Of a DNA stretch of 46,819 nucleotides, positions 19,159 through 29,159 are shown piece after piece. The notes under the pieces are model-generated. The model did not search any database, had not been told where the DNA came from, and saw only the letters and a list, made by a program, of their open reading frames with translations. This stretch comes from Chara braunii. Lineage: Eukaryota > Streptophyta > Charophyceae > Charales > Characeae. The DNA lies in contig BFEA01000008.1 of NCBI GenBank assembly GCA_003427395.1, forward strand, positions 337,870-384,688, read 5' to 3'. The translations under genes and the position numbers were made by a program. Positions within the stretch are counted from its first letter, which is position 1, and each line of letters opens with the position of its first letter.

Positions 19159-19480
19159 CGACACTGGGCCTGACTTCCAGCTCACACACACCACAACATC
19201 CGTAGGGTTTATTGTAGATAAGGTGGATATGGTAGAGCGGGTTCTTCCTTCATGCATCATATATTGATGGACATATACAGACAATACTGGATGCAAGGTA
19301 GGACATATGCACACATCACTACATAGGGACGCTGGGCCCGATTTCCAGCTGATACACAACACATTTTTGTATAGGGACGCTGGACCCGATTTCCAGCAGG
19401 TGTAGCTCCCCATCAATAGATGGAGCCTTCGATGTTGGGGCCTACTTAACGAGGATGCTCTTATCACTTCGTTAAGTAGG
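19159..19480 (+). mobile_element. Motif I array: three hairpin 1 copies, hairpins 2 and 3
   Basis: Hairpin 1 copies are at 19159-19181 (decayed), 19326-19349 and 19374-19397, the last two separated by a spacer with GATACACAACAC. Hairpin 2 (GCTCC/GGAGC) is at 19405-19426. Hairpin 3 is a perfect 12-bp stem, CCTACTTAACGA (19441-19452) with TCGTTAAGTAGG (19469-19480), closing a loop with GCTCTTATCA. The layout matches 25.93-26.08 kb. No coding sequence lies nearby except the CAA-rich unit upstream. Confidence 0.75.
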
Positions 19481-19608
19481 TTTTCCCGCATATGAAGTTC
19501 AAAAAGACCTAAAGCCCCAAATAGGCGGTACCAAATGCCACAAATTCTTGAGACTTTAGGTCCTCTTGTGAGTATGCCCTGAGTACACTAGTCTTTTTCA
19601 TTGTTTGT

Positions 19609-19781
19609 TTAAACCGCCAGTACACTGCCCCATCCTCGCATTAAGTTTTAGTCGCCACAAGCAAAACTCGGAGGGGTCGCGCGGCACGGGGCGCATTTGG
19701 AAAAAAAAAATGGCAGCCTCCAAGTGGTTTGGGTTCCACGCTGACACCTGCACGTCTATGTATGGTGTACTCGTGCTTTAA
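19609..19781. mobile_element. TTAA-type TIR element
   Basis: The left end reads TTAAACCGCCAGTACACTGCC (19609) and the right end, on the opposite strand, reads TTAAAGCACGAGTACACCA (ending 19781). TTAA flanks both ends. The sequence just right of it (AAACCACCACTAGC) again resembles a TIR, so a second, decayed element may abut it. Confidence 0.55.
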
Positions 19782-20290
19782 ACCACCACTAGCTTTAGCA
19801 GGAGTGGATGCAGGCCGCCTCCTGCCATAACTTTGTCGAAGGTAATAGATGCAATCTTATTCATGGGGAGCAGCATGTTAGAAATTGGCCCAGTGCCCCA
19901 TTAATGAACATTAGTCTGCTGAGAGGAAAGGTTATAATACTATCCTATAGTATGAAGTGCTAAAGGTGAGCAATCCATGAGAGAGTCAGATAAGCCAAAC
20001 GGGATTGATTGGCCCTCGTTCAGAGGGGTATGCACTGTCACCCGAAAAAGATTGATGAATCCAATCGCATTGAGCAACCGATAAGCCAGGTAGCATGGAG
20101 TACCTCAATCTTGTGGAGCGGGGGAGGGGGACACAAGTCTGATAAACGGAATGGTCGTCACCCCAAAGGTGAAGAGGTAACAGTGGGCAAGCTGTCAGCA
20201 AGGAAGGTAAGTTGGGTAGGAATGATTGCCCCTCATTCAGAGGGGTTTAGCTGCTGGCCAGTGCAGATTTTGTACTTTGGAGAAAGCAAA
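19782..20290. other. Unassigned; decayed hairpins
   Basis: A decayed motif I (GGGGAGCAGCATG..) lies on the minus strand at about 19851-19905. Two CCCTC-x-GAGGGG hairpins next to ATTGATTGG (20009-20033) and ATGATTG (20222-20245) look like degenerate motif II copies. No gene is recognised. Confidence 0.35.
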
Positions 20291-20297
20291 CTTTAAT

Positions 20298-21400
20298 ACA
20301 GCAGTAACTCAGTGGTTAAAGCACCGGTTGGAATGAGCATTGTGGTATGAGGTTGCGGGTTCAAAACTCAGTTGCAGCCTTGTGCATGGACACCGGCAGG
20401 GCGTTAGAATGATGCAAGGCTGGACACACCCCCTTGGGCTGACGCACGGTACACGCTTATACAGACACTGCCTGCGCACCAGGGGTTGTCCATGGTGTTG
20501 TATGTCGGGTCTTGATACTGCGTGGGTTTTTTGTGGCAGTTGCTCATGGTTGTTTTGTTGATCTCGGGTCGAGTCTGGCTTATCACACACGGGGCCGTTT
20601 GCGATTGTTGCTAGAATGGTAGAGTCTTCAGGTCACACGTCATAGATCACGGGTTCTGGGGGGGGTTCTTGTCCGGCTTGGCCTGTGATCTCTTCAAAGG
20701 AGCACATAGTTCCCTCTACATAGAACTGCACATATCTGGCCTTTGGGCACACATATCTCACTATACAGTTACATAGAGCACACATAGCCTTCGCGCAGAC
20801 ACAAAAAACATCATATGGGCTCATACAAACATACATGGCCTCTGGCCATACACACATACACACAACTACGATACTGGGCTGGGGAGATCTATCAGGTATA
20901 TGACGGGGTCTACTCATGCATGGCTTAGCTCTAGGGTAGGGTAGGGATATAAGTCGCTTCGACTAGTCTGAGTTCCGCCTAGCCTTGGGTAAGCTAGGGG
21001 AAGGACGGTAGGATGTGTCTGCGGGCACTGGCCTGCCTTGTTTAGGTAATCCTGTTGCGTAGACTCTCTGAATTGGGCCTGTAGAAGATTGCATGAGCCT
21101 GGAGTCCGAAGTTCCCGTACGGCAAGGTTCGTCTGCTTCCGCTTCCATCAGGGCTGGGAGGTTGGCCCAGCCTTGGTGCTTGTGACTGCTGTCTGGTCCA
21201 AGTTGCACTCGATACTGGTAGGGTGTCCTGAGTGCTGGTCACACTGAGGCAGGACAGGGGGTGCACTGGGAGTATTAACGTGGGGATAGGTAGGGTAGGT
21301 GGCCTATCCTGTCAGGACATCCATTGGCTGCCGCTGCCAGCAATCACCACAGGTCTGGTCCTTGGCCTGTACAACACCCTGGTTAAAAAACAAAAATACA
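20298..21400 (+). mobile_element. Long SINE with two tRNA-like heads (copy 1)
   Basis: Head 1 has a Pol III A box, TAACTCAGTGGTTAAAGC (20305-20322), and B box GGTTCAAAACT (20358-20369). Head 2 has GCTAGAATGGTAGAGTC (A box-like, near 20610) and GGGTTCTGG (B box-like, 20651). A body follows, ending with an A-rich tail GGTTAAAAAACAAAAAT near 21380. The whole unit recurs in reverse orientation at 33346-35310, and the last part again at 32284-32690. It has no coding capacity and would depend on a LINE reverse transcriptase. Confidence 0.75.
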
Positions 21401-21497
21401 GCAGATTGAAAAACAAGGCTGAGACGTCGGAGCCCCGCAATCCTCCACTCCAATCGTCCCTGTCGGCACTTCAACAAGGCTTACATATTCTCCTGTG

Positions 21498-21590
21498 CTG
21501 GTCCCCGGGCAGCCCGGCTGGGGGAAGGTCACCTGGGTACCCTCCCAGGCGGCCCGGGGTGGGCAGGGTCCGGGCAGAGTCCCAGGTAGT
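21498..21590. repeat. CCCGGGC-rich island
   Basis: Dense palindromic CCCGGGC/GCCCGG words over about 90 bp. Similar islands lie at 28909-28976, 34739-34830 and 35168-35252. The two at 34-35 kb sit in an insertion with an 8-bp target duplication, so this may be a piece of the same element. Confidence 0.5.
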
Positions 21591-21706
21591 CTCAACGCAT
21601 AATATTTATAAAAAAAAATAGAAAAAACAAAAATCCGAACAAGAAATATGTCGTGTACAATTGCAATACGAACAATGTTGGGCTGCGGGCCACCTCGAGA
21701 TTCCTT

Positions 21707-21900
21707 TTAAGCTGCTAGTACACGGCCCCAGCCTTGCTGAAAAGAAACTTGTTGCCTACGAGATGCCATCTGAAAAAGACGGCACAGGCGCACCGTCGAT
21801 AAGAAAAATCGATGGCCCAGAGAGGTGACTTGAAAGACGGGCAGGTTTGCCTGGGCCGCACTTGAGCCGCCGTTTACCTCTTCCCACCCATTTGCTAAAC
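21707..21900. mobile_element. Partial TTAA-type TIR element
   Basis: The left end reads TTAAGCTGCTAGTACACGGCC, resembling the 19609 end. Inside is a hairpin, CCGTCGAT/ATCGATGG around AAGAAAA (near 21796), like the central hairpin of the 10948-11114 element. The right end is not recognisable. Confidence 0.4.
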
Positions 21901-21904
21901 CTGT

Positions 21905-22250
21905 TTTTTATTTCTTTTTTTTTTTTTTTTTTTTTTGGGATTCACTAGTCCTATTAGGGGGGGTGATACGATCCGCGCTTGAAAATCAAAGTTGCTGTTA
22001 GTCAACATTAGGCAGGTGTGCAGGTCGCCGACAGCCGCTAGCGCCAAGCGCTAACCTGCGCTGTGGACAGGCCGGCGAGGCTCGGCCGCACTCTGTAGAC
22101 TGGGGCAGTGGCAGGGCTACCATAGCTGCCTCTCGTGATCCTGGTGCCAGCCTGGTCATCTCGTCAAGGTGATGGTGGATATGCCACCTGGCATATTAGG
22201 AGACGGCATGTGGGTATGACGCTTATACTTTCTGGTGATCTGATGGTGCG
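21905..22250. other. No recognised feature
   Basis: A T run at about 21915-21937, then unassigned sequence without a convincing frame. Confidence 0.4.
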
Positions 22251-22258
22251 TTCTTTGA

Positions 22259-22921
22259 GTGCTTAACATGGCCACTTCAATTGGTGATTTGCAGCAAGGA
22301 GGGACTGAGTGGCTGTTGACCATTCAGGAACGGAGTCACTCTTCGCAAAATATCATTGATGCTTTTACCGTAAGGCGAGGGGATTGGCTTGAGGTTGATG
22401 TTGGGGCAGCCGCGCTGGTCCCTTGTCAGGAGGAGATGATGCAAAGCATGTTGGACGTCATCTGGAGTTGGAGGAGGGGCTGGCTCCTCAGCTGGATGTG
22501 ATCATCGATTGGTGACAAGCGGATACCCTGATGCAGCGCTGCTATAATAATTTCGACAAAGGGTGTGATCTGCGCGCAGCTTTGGAGGCGAGGTTGCACG
22601 TACAATCTGAAGGGGGCAGACACTCAACACAGGACAAGGCCAACCGCCGCTTAAGGAGGGTTACAAGCAGGGAGGAACTGAAGAACGGCAGCTTCACGCC
22701 TCTCCACAGATGGCGACGGCTTATGATGGGTGGGTGATTGGTTGCCTGCCAGTGATAACAGTGGAAACTCCACAACCAACAACAGCAACACTGAAGACTG
22801 GATCAAAGACAATAACAACGACAATAATGACATCAACACGATGGCTACACCAACAAGAACAACAGGAGAAACGATAAAGACTACAACACTTGCAAGATCG
22901 GCATCAGCAACAACAACATAG
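22259..22921 (+). repeat. Second CAA-rich unit with short ORFs
   Basis: Short frames (22259-22501, 22730-22921) precede an AAC/ACA-rich run encoding Asn, Thr and Ser. The order (short acidic frame, CAA-rich run, G-rich stretch, motif II) parallels 17.5-19.1 kb. Direct nucleotide identity between the two is limited by eye, so common origin is inference. Confidence 0.35.
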
Positions 22922-23181
22922 GGAGCAAGGCCGGCTGCTTCGAAGACACTTGCAGTGCTGGCGGATTTGCGTCGCCATGGCACACGAGTTTTGTTGCGGG
23001 TGGGGGTGGGGTAGGGGGGGAGTGGATTCTGTCTGTCAAGGGTTAGCAGGTTCCCTTACCCTAATCGCTTGGTCGATCACATGAGTGATTCTTTTTTATA
23101 ATTGTGTTCTATTGATTGAGCAAGAGTACCTAGCTTGGAGGTGATTAGGGTTTCACGTGTTGCTGCTTGCTGATTGGGATG

Positions 23182-23232
23182 GCAGGAGGTCAATCCTTCC
23201 CTGCGTGTTGGGAAGTAATCAATGCCTCCTGC
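23182..23232 (+). other. Motif II hairpin (best example)
   Basis: Perfect outer stem GCAGGAGG (23182-23189) with CCTCCTGC (23225-23232), TCAAT on the 5' side, inner stem CTTCCC/GGGAAG, and TAATCAATG on the 3' side. Confidence 0.75.
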
Positions 23233-23308
23233 TGCATCATATTAGGGAATAATTCACACAAATGACATAGGCAGTCTTTGCACTGCACACAAATGCAGCA
23301 GGCCATCA

Positions 23309-23451
23309 TTTTTTGTTTTTTATTTTTGGTACAAAAAACAGCCCGAGGCAGTGCTAAGGGTGCTGATAAGAGCAGACACCGCTAACACTCTCGGGGAGGC
23401 TCCATCTATTGGTGGGGAGCAACACCTGCTGGAAACCGGGTCCAGCGTCCC
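23309..23451 (-). mobile_element. Orphan motif I module with A-rich tail
   Basis: On the minus strand, hairpin 1 (GCTGGA/TCCAGC, 23451-23428), hairpin 2 (GCTCC/GGAGC, 23420-23399) and an imperfect hairpin 3 (23389-23350; loop GCTCTTATCA) are followed by an A-rich tail corresponding to the T-rich stretch at 23309-23338. No coding sequence is attached. Confidence 0.7.
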
Positions 23452-23456
23452 TGAAC

Positions 23457-24780
23457 ATCATGGTTGCTTGTTCGTATGTATATAGAGCATACTTGCAAGC
23501 CAACGCCGTCCGCGCGGTTCCGCACATGCGGTGGACCGTCGGACCGGACCCGCGGGGCGCACGAATGTGCGCCCGGCGACCAGTTCCCCCCCAACCCCCC
23601 CCCCCAAAAAAAAAAGGGGGTCGAAACGGCAGTTTCGAGGCCCCATTCGAAAAATGCGACCAGTACCGCCAAAAAAAAATTTCGGCCTGCGCTCAAGGGC
23701 GGACCGCCTTGGGGTTTCAAAATTCGAAACCCCGACTCAGGGCATTGCTCACTTGGTTTGAAACGCAGTCGCAGAGGAAAGTGCCGCTGGCCATCTGCTA
23801 TTCGCGCCGTCCTGCCCGTCACCGTTGCCATCCTGCTGCATCGCCGTTCCGCCCGTCGCCATCTTGCCCGTCGTTGCAGCCGTCGAAGAGTATCGTCGTT
23901 GAGGCCATCGAGGAGGAGCAGCCCGTCCCGCCCGTCGCCATAGTGCTGTCCCCGATGGTGAGTGTCACCAGCCCGTCGTCCTCCTCCCCCTCGTCCTCCT
24001 CCGCTGCTCCTCCTCCTCCTCCACCTCCACCTCGTCTCCCCCCTCTTCTGCTTCTCCTCGTCTTCGTCCTCCTCCACACTTCCTCCTGTCGCCATCCTGC
24101 CCATCCGCTTCTCCTCCTCTTGTCCCTCATCGTCCTCCTTTCCATCCTCGTTGTCCTCCTCGTCCTCCTCGCTTCCTCCCGTTCTCCTCCTCCCCTTCAT
24201 CGGCCTCCTCACTTCCTCCACAGCAACGGATAAAGCAGCAGGCTGCCATCTTCACCTGAGCAGAACACACGGTCGTTTTAGTTGTATTTGAGGCAACTAC
24301 CGTCTTCACCCGAACAGGCTTCACCCCTGCGTCTTCACCCCAACGCACGGTCACCTCATAAGTTCGGGTTTTTCTTGTTTCGTCCGATCGATCGGATTTC
24401 GGGCGGGAAACGAGGGGGCTTCGTTCTCTTTCTCCTCTCGTTCTTCACTCGTCTGAAGCGGATAACTCACACGAGGACTTTTTTTGAAAGCCCTCTCTGT
24501 TTGAAAGCCCTCTCACTCTTCATTAGCATGGGTGGAGAACTGGAGGGAGAAGTGAGGTCCAAGGGAGGGAGTGAGGGAGGGAGGGACAAGGGAGAAGGGG
24601 AAGGGAGGACTTGTTCTGTTTTGCTGGCTATGCAGTGTTTCTGTGTCTGCATCAGGTAACAAGTCATAACAACTTCATAGGTGAGTACCCTGCCACACTG
24701 CCTGCCCCTGCTACAGTCACGACACCGTCGCTTGTTTCGTAAGACGAACTTTGAGCATACCCCCTTACATTTGCCAATAG
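23457..24780. other. Low-complexity region, no supported gene
   Basis: Frames of over 270 codons exist on both strands (23409-24233 plus, 23406-24221 minus), but they coincide with CCTCCTC/GGAGGAG runs (23970-24230) and encode Pro/Ser/Leu or Arg/Glu/Gly runs. They are best explained by base composition. Repeated CTTCACCC-type phrases occur near 24250-24350. Confidence 0.6.
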
Positions 24781-24849
24781 TTCGCAACTTTGGACCCCTC
24801 AGAGGTGTGCACTCCCCCCCAGCAATGCCCCCTACCCTGCAGAACCTTT

Positions 24850-25136
24850 AAAAAAAAAAAAAAAAAAAAAAACAAAGGGTCCCTACCAACCCGGACGGTG
24901 CGGGGAAGGCACCACTACAGTCCCGGACCAAACCGCACCGGAGAGAAGAGTCCCGGACCGCACCCCGTCCGGCCCCGTCCGGTCCGGTCCGGTCCGGTCC
25001 GGGTCCGGGTCCGTCCGGTCTGGGGGGAGGGTACCGCACGAGGCAAAGTGGAATGGACCGGATGCTCGTCCGGTCCGTCCGCTTGCAAGTATGGTATAGA
25101 GACATCAAATATTTTTTTTTTTTTTTTTTTTTTTTT
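24850..25136. repeat. GGTCC/CCGGAC-rich block between an A run and a T run
   Basis: An A run (24850-24873) and a T run (25112-25136) bracket about 240 bp dominated by CCGTCCGG and tandem GGTCC words (24969-25022). The T run is the A tail of the minus-strand motif I copy at 25145-25197. The origin of the A run is unknown. Confidence 0.5.
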
Positions 25137-25197
25137 CATCGAAGGCTCCGTCTACTGGTGGGGAGCTGCACCTGCTGGAAATCGGGTCCAGCGTCCC
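25112..25197 (-). mobile_element. Orphan motif I (hairpins 1 and 2) with A tail
   Basis: On the minus strand hairpin 1 (25197-25174) and hairpin 2 (25166-25145, loop CCACCAGTAGAC) are followed within 10 bases by a 25-base A tail. Hairpin 3 is absent, which shows that it is not required for every insertion. Confidence 0.7.
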
Positions 25198-25379
25198 TGT
25201 ACAATGATGTGATGTGTAACCGGGTTCAGCGTCCCTGAACTTCGTGCTTGCTTGTTTGTTTGTATGTAGAGACATCATGTTGTACCGACTGCTAGCTGCG
25301 TTGCTGCCAGTATAACCTGAGATGTCATCCATGTTATCCATGTCATCCATGTGGCAGATTATGCTAGACTGTGGCCCTT

Positions 25380-25670
25380 GTATTCTGATTCTGGAAATGA
25401 TTCAGGGCAGTTGCCCCTCTGTGGCATATGGCCTCCAGTTCCGATCTCTTTATTTCCGTCTCACTAGCCACCTCTTCAGCCCCTTCTCACTCCACTGGCC
25501 ACCCCTCTGAAGGTAACAGTGAGGCAATCAGACTTCAGGGCATTTGCCCGTCTGTGGCATCTAGCTTCCTGTTCCGATCTCTTTATTTCCGTCTCACTGG
25601 CCACCTCTTCAGCCCTTCTCACTCCACTGCCACCCCATTGAAAGTAACAGTGAGGCAATCAGACCCTGGC
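25380..25670. repeat. Imperfect 120-bp tandem duplication
   Basis: A unit with GTTCCGATCTCTTTATTTCC is at about 25437 and 25572, with GTAACAGTGAGGCAATCAGAC after each (25516, 25642). No gene is recognised in 25200-25925. Confidence 0.7.
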
Positions 25671-25929
25671 CGGCTTGGGGGGGGTGGCAGGTCATGAGAG
25701 CATGACAAGACCGGGTGTTAGGTGTATTATGTGTGTGTGCAATCATAATCGTATAGAATTGGATGATTACAAATGACATCGCCGCGCTCCAGTGAATAGG
25801 AATGCTGGACCACTCATCATATCAATGGTCGATAGGGTGGATAGGGATCTTCATGCGATGTGTATTGATTGACGAACATATATAGACAGTACTGAATGCA
25901 CAGTATGACAAATCACACATCACTGTATA

Positions 25930-26131
25930 GGGACGCTGGACGCGATTTCCAACTGATACACATCACATCATTGTAGGGGGACGCTGGACCCGATTTCCAG
26001 CAGGTGCAGCTCCCCACCAATAGATGGAGCCTTCGACGCTGGGCCCTACTTATTGGGGCTGCTCCTATCTCCTCATTAAGTAGATTTCTCCCACATACGA
26101 AGTTTAATGGGGGAAAAAAAAGAAAAAAAAG
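25930..26131 (+). mobile_element. Motif I module with A tail
   Basis: Two hairpin 1 copies (25930-25952, 25983-26001) are separated by a GATACACATCACATC spacer as at 19.3 kb. Hairpin 2 (26009-26030), hairpin 3 (26046-26083, CTACTTATTG with CATTAAGTAG, imperfect) and an A-rich tail (26107-26131) follow. Upstream sequence back to about 25830 aligns with 19.2-19.3 kb. Confidence 0.75.
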
Positions 26132-26134
26132 GTG

Positions 26135-28510
26135 GGGGGGGGGAGTGATACGAGCAGCGCCTCCTAGTAGACAGCCTGTGGGGGGAGCACCACCTGCTGG
26201 AAATCAGGTCAAGCGTCCCAAAGTACATCGGCTGCTGGAAACTGGGTCCAGCATCCCAAACGTGACAAATAAGAGCATCCAAGGGCTGCAAAATTGGGAG
26301 CAGTGTTCCGTTGATCCTAAGTCCGGGCATTGGGGGTGGGACCACTGGGGGGCACACAGTGAGACCATCCATCTACTGATTCTCTGCTGGGAAAGTTCCT
26401 GGCTCTACTTCCATGAGGGCAAAAATGTGAAAGGGGAAGGGATCCGGGAAGTACTTTGCGGGCGTCAATGAGAAATCTGGGGTGATTGCCACTCAATCTC
26501 GAAAGGATAACTTATAGTCCCTGGGTACGTGCCCCCTTGTTCCTCCCCCCTCTCTTCCGTTGTCCCCCGACCATTTAACTTCTGCCATCCATCCCCCTCT
26601 ACTATCACCCAGCCATTCTTCACAAAAACGGCTAATGATTTTTTATTTATTAATTATTATTATTATTATTATTATTATTTTTAACGGCTAATGATTTTGT
26701 CGATATCCTGTTTGGTATGCACAAGACTCATTTTTTGTCTGGCCACCTGCCACTGGTTGGTGATCTCCGCCTCCACCAGTTGCCTAACCAGGTCTGTTGC
26801 TTCGCCATCTTGTATTCGGGCCCTCTCCATCTCCAGTGTGCACCTTTGCCACCATATTGCCCAGAGGATAGCCCGTCTTCCAAGTCGGAATAGATTTTAT
26901 GTCAAAGATTCTTGCGGGCATTGAGGCCAATGTTCGGTCAGCAGCGTCCTCCAATCCCAGGGCCATTTGGAATCCATTGTCTGCCTCCATATTCGGTCCC
27001 ACCATCGCCATAACAACATGGACGAAGGGCATTGCAGGAAGAGGTGCTCTCTTGACTCCTCTCTTAGGGTCGATGGGCAAGTCCGCAACTGGTGACATTG
27101 GCCGAAAGGCTCTCCATTCCTTGTCGATCTGCAGCACCCTGATGCGGTATACTGCAGCTTTGTGCCTCCAGGGCTGCCTGCTTCTTATCAGGTTATTTGC
27201 CCTCCCCAACATGTATCTTTCAACGAGGACCTCATCACGGTCCACCATATGCACCAGCCCCACCGACTCCGGCCTGGTGGGTAGTGCACCCAGTCCCCCT
27301 TCATCAAGGTGGGGCCCTTCTTTAGAATGAAGTACCATGCCACTGGGAATTCTGGATCAACTCTTCCAGGGCCGCCTCTATACGCAACCATTTTTTCATC
27401 CTTTTAGCACTCTTCCATTCTTTGGCCTCCTCATCCCATAAGTCCCCCACCCGCAATGCCCCATGTCTGACCTACCCTCTCCACAGCAAGTCTTAGCTGC
27501 ACCTAACCTGGCCATGGGAGTCCGTGATCCACCTGTTTCCAAAAAGCGGCTGCCGAAAGACCTCCTTCCATCTATCTGGGGCCAGCCTGTCCAGAATCGG
27601 TAGTCTCCTCCATGTCTTGAGGACACGTACCCAAAACTCCTCGGCCGGCCCTCATTCCTTGTATGACCTCGGGATCCTCCAATATCGATCCTCTAACCAA
27701 ACAAGGGGGTCTATTTTAGGGGGAGCCTCCGGGGCAAGAGCTGCGATTTGTGCCAACGCCAAAGGACGCCAGGGAGAAGCCAGGTTGAAAATCAGAGACT
27801 TCATCCAACCCAGGCTGAGGGCCTGAACCTGTGTGGAGGCATCAATGATCCCCAGCCCTCCCTTGGCTTTGGGCTGAATTACTGACTCCCATGCTACCCT
27901 GCTAATCGCGTGGGGAGCTTCACTATCTCCTCTCCAGAGACATGCCGTTTGAAATCCCTCAGCCCTGCGCGGCTCAGAGGCCATAAAGTAGATATGTAAC
28001 AAAGGGAGGCTGGCACCACATTACTGATTACTAGTGCCTGCCGAGACTGAATATGCCCTGCGTGCCGTTTCATACTGACCCGCCAGCGAAACAAAAAAAA
28101 ATGTTTTGGCTGGCGGCGTCAGCCTTTCAGGTCCGGTACCCCGGGCCTCCGAAACTTGCGGGGCGTTAAAGACAACGCCCCGCGGCCGACATATGGGCCA
28201 AGTACTGGTGGTTTAATATCCTTGTTGCTACGCAAGTTGGCCGATAGGGCTTCCATTATGATGAGAAAGAGGTAGGGGGCGCTCGGTTCGTCTTGCCTGA
28301 CTGAGCGCTGGAGTGCGAATGGCGGTTCCACCCTACCGTTAACCTGGACTCTGGTCGTTGCATTCTTATGCAAGATGCTGATCCAGCATCGGAGAGCTGG
28401 CCCAAAATTCATTTCTCCATCTGTCAAGGAACTGCCAGTGCACGTGGTCAAATGCCTTCTCAAAATCTATAAAGATGATGGCTGCGTTCTGCTTATGAAA
28501 ACCTAATCAT
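26135..28510 (-). mobile_element. LINE (copy C): partial RT, C-terminus and 3' UTR
   Basis: On the minus strand a segment near 28500-28445 encodes AAIIFIDFEKAFDHVHW, RT motif A. The frame 28463-28119 continues with ..LHKNATTRVQVNGRVEPPFALQRSVRQDEPSAPYLFLIIMEAL (motif B region). Motif C is not found; a TTAA element and a probable deletion lie there. Downstream come GGLGIIDASTQVQALSLGWMKSL, the zf-RVT-like EHLFLQCPSSMLLWRWWDR and the family-specific tail. The 3' UTR holds hairpin 1 copies (26308-26283, 26256-26233, 26220-26196) and half of hairpin 3. It is 5'-truncated in the RT and has many frameshifts. Confidence 0.88.
28118..28216. mobile_element. TTAA-type element (one clear end) in LINE C
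   Basis: The right end reads AAGTACTGGTGGTTTAA (ending 28216). A perfect 10-bp hairpin, GCGGGGCGTT/AACGCCCCGC, with a 6-base loop lies inside (about 28156-28181). The left end is not recognisable, so coordinates are approximate on that side. Confidence 0.45.
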
Positions 28511-28519
28511 GGCAGGTCC

Positions 28520-29150
28520 GTGATTAGCGAAATTCTAGGGCACCGTGGAACTGTGTTGGGCAAGAAACCCTTGAGTTTCGAGTGGTGGGGAACGAGGGCC
28601 AAAGTCGGGTGCTGCAAAAAAGAGGCTTGGCCTGAACCGACCTGGGCCCATCTGGGAGCGGGGTCTTGCGTGGAAGCGTCACGTGAGACCCGCTCTTTCC
28701 TATAGGGAAAAATAAATGAAAAAACATGAGTCGAAATATACCCTTTAAACCCCTTTAGTCACTCTTTATACCCTCCAAAACCCCTTGGATGACCCATCAC
28801 CGAAATCGATGTTAAGGCTGAATTCTGACTGCTTAGGCCAAGTGCAGTAGTGGCCGGAAGTCTTTTTCGGAGGGGGGGAATCCTTGCCTCTTTATTGACC
28901 CATCTGGATTTGCCGGGCGACTCCCCTCTGCCCTACTGGCCCGGGCATGCCTGGCCGGGCAGGGCCGGTTGGGTGACAGACCAGCATAGATATTCTCCTC
29001 ATTGTCTTCCTTCTTTCCTTTTTTTGAAATCCTTCCATCACATGAATTTCCAGAAGTGTGCCAATCTGCACCAGAAGCCTGTTGATTTTGTCATAATGGA
29101 AGTAAGCTGTTATCTTATATCTGCGCCCTCCTTCCCCCGTTTCTTTTGTT
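28520..29150. other. Unassigned stretch with a CCCGGGC island
   Basis: No gene is recognised. A GC island with GCCCGGGCATGCC and GGCCGGGCAGGG occurs at 28909-28976. Direct repeats of a TTTATACCC..CAAACCCC phrase lie near 28740-28795. Confidence 0.4.
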
Positions 29151-29159
29151 GAGAAAACA

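Noticed and set aside
23340-23451. Motif I read on the opposite strand as a hammerhead ribozyme (CTGATAAGAG and GGAAAC present)
   Set aside because: The CUGANGA and GAAA core elements are not arranged around the required three stems, and the conserved parts of motif I do not match the hammerhead core.
23406-24233. Overlapping frames of over 270 codons on both strands
   Set aside because: They are products of CCTCCTC/GGAGGAG runs; both strands are open for the same compositional reason, and no domain is present.
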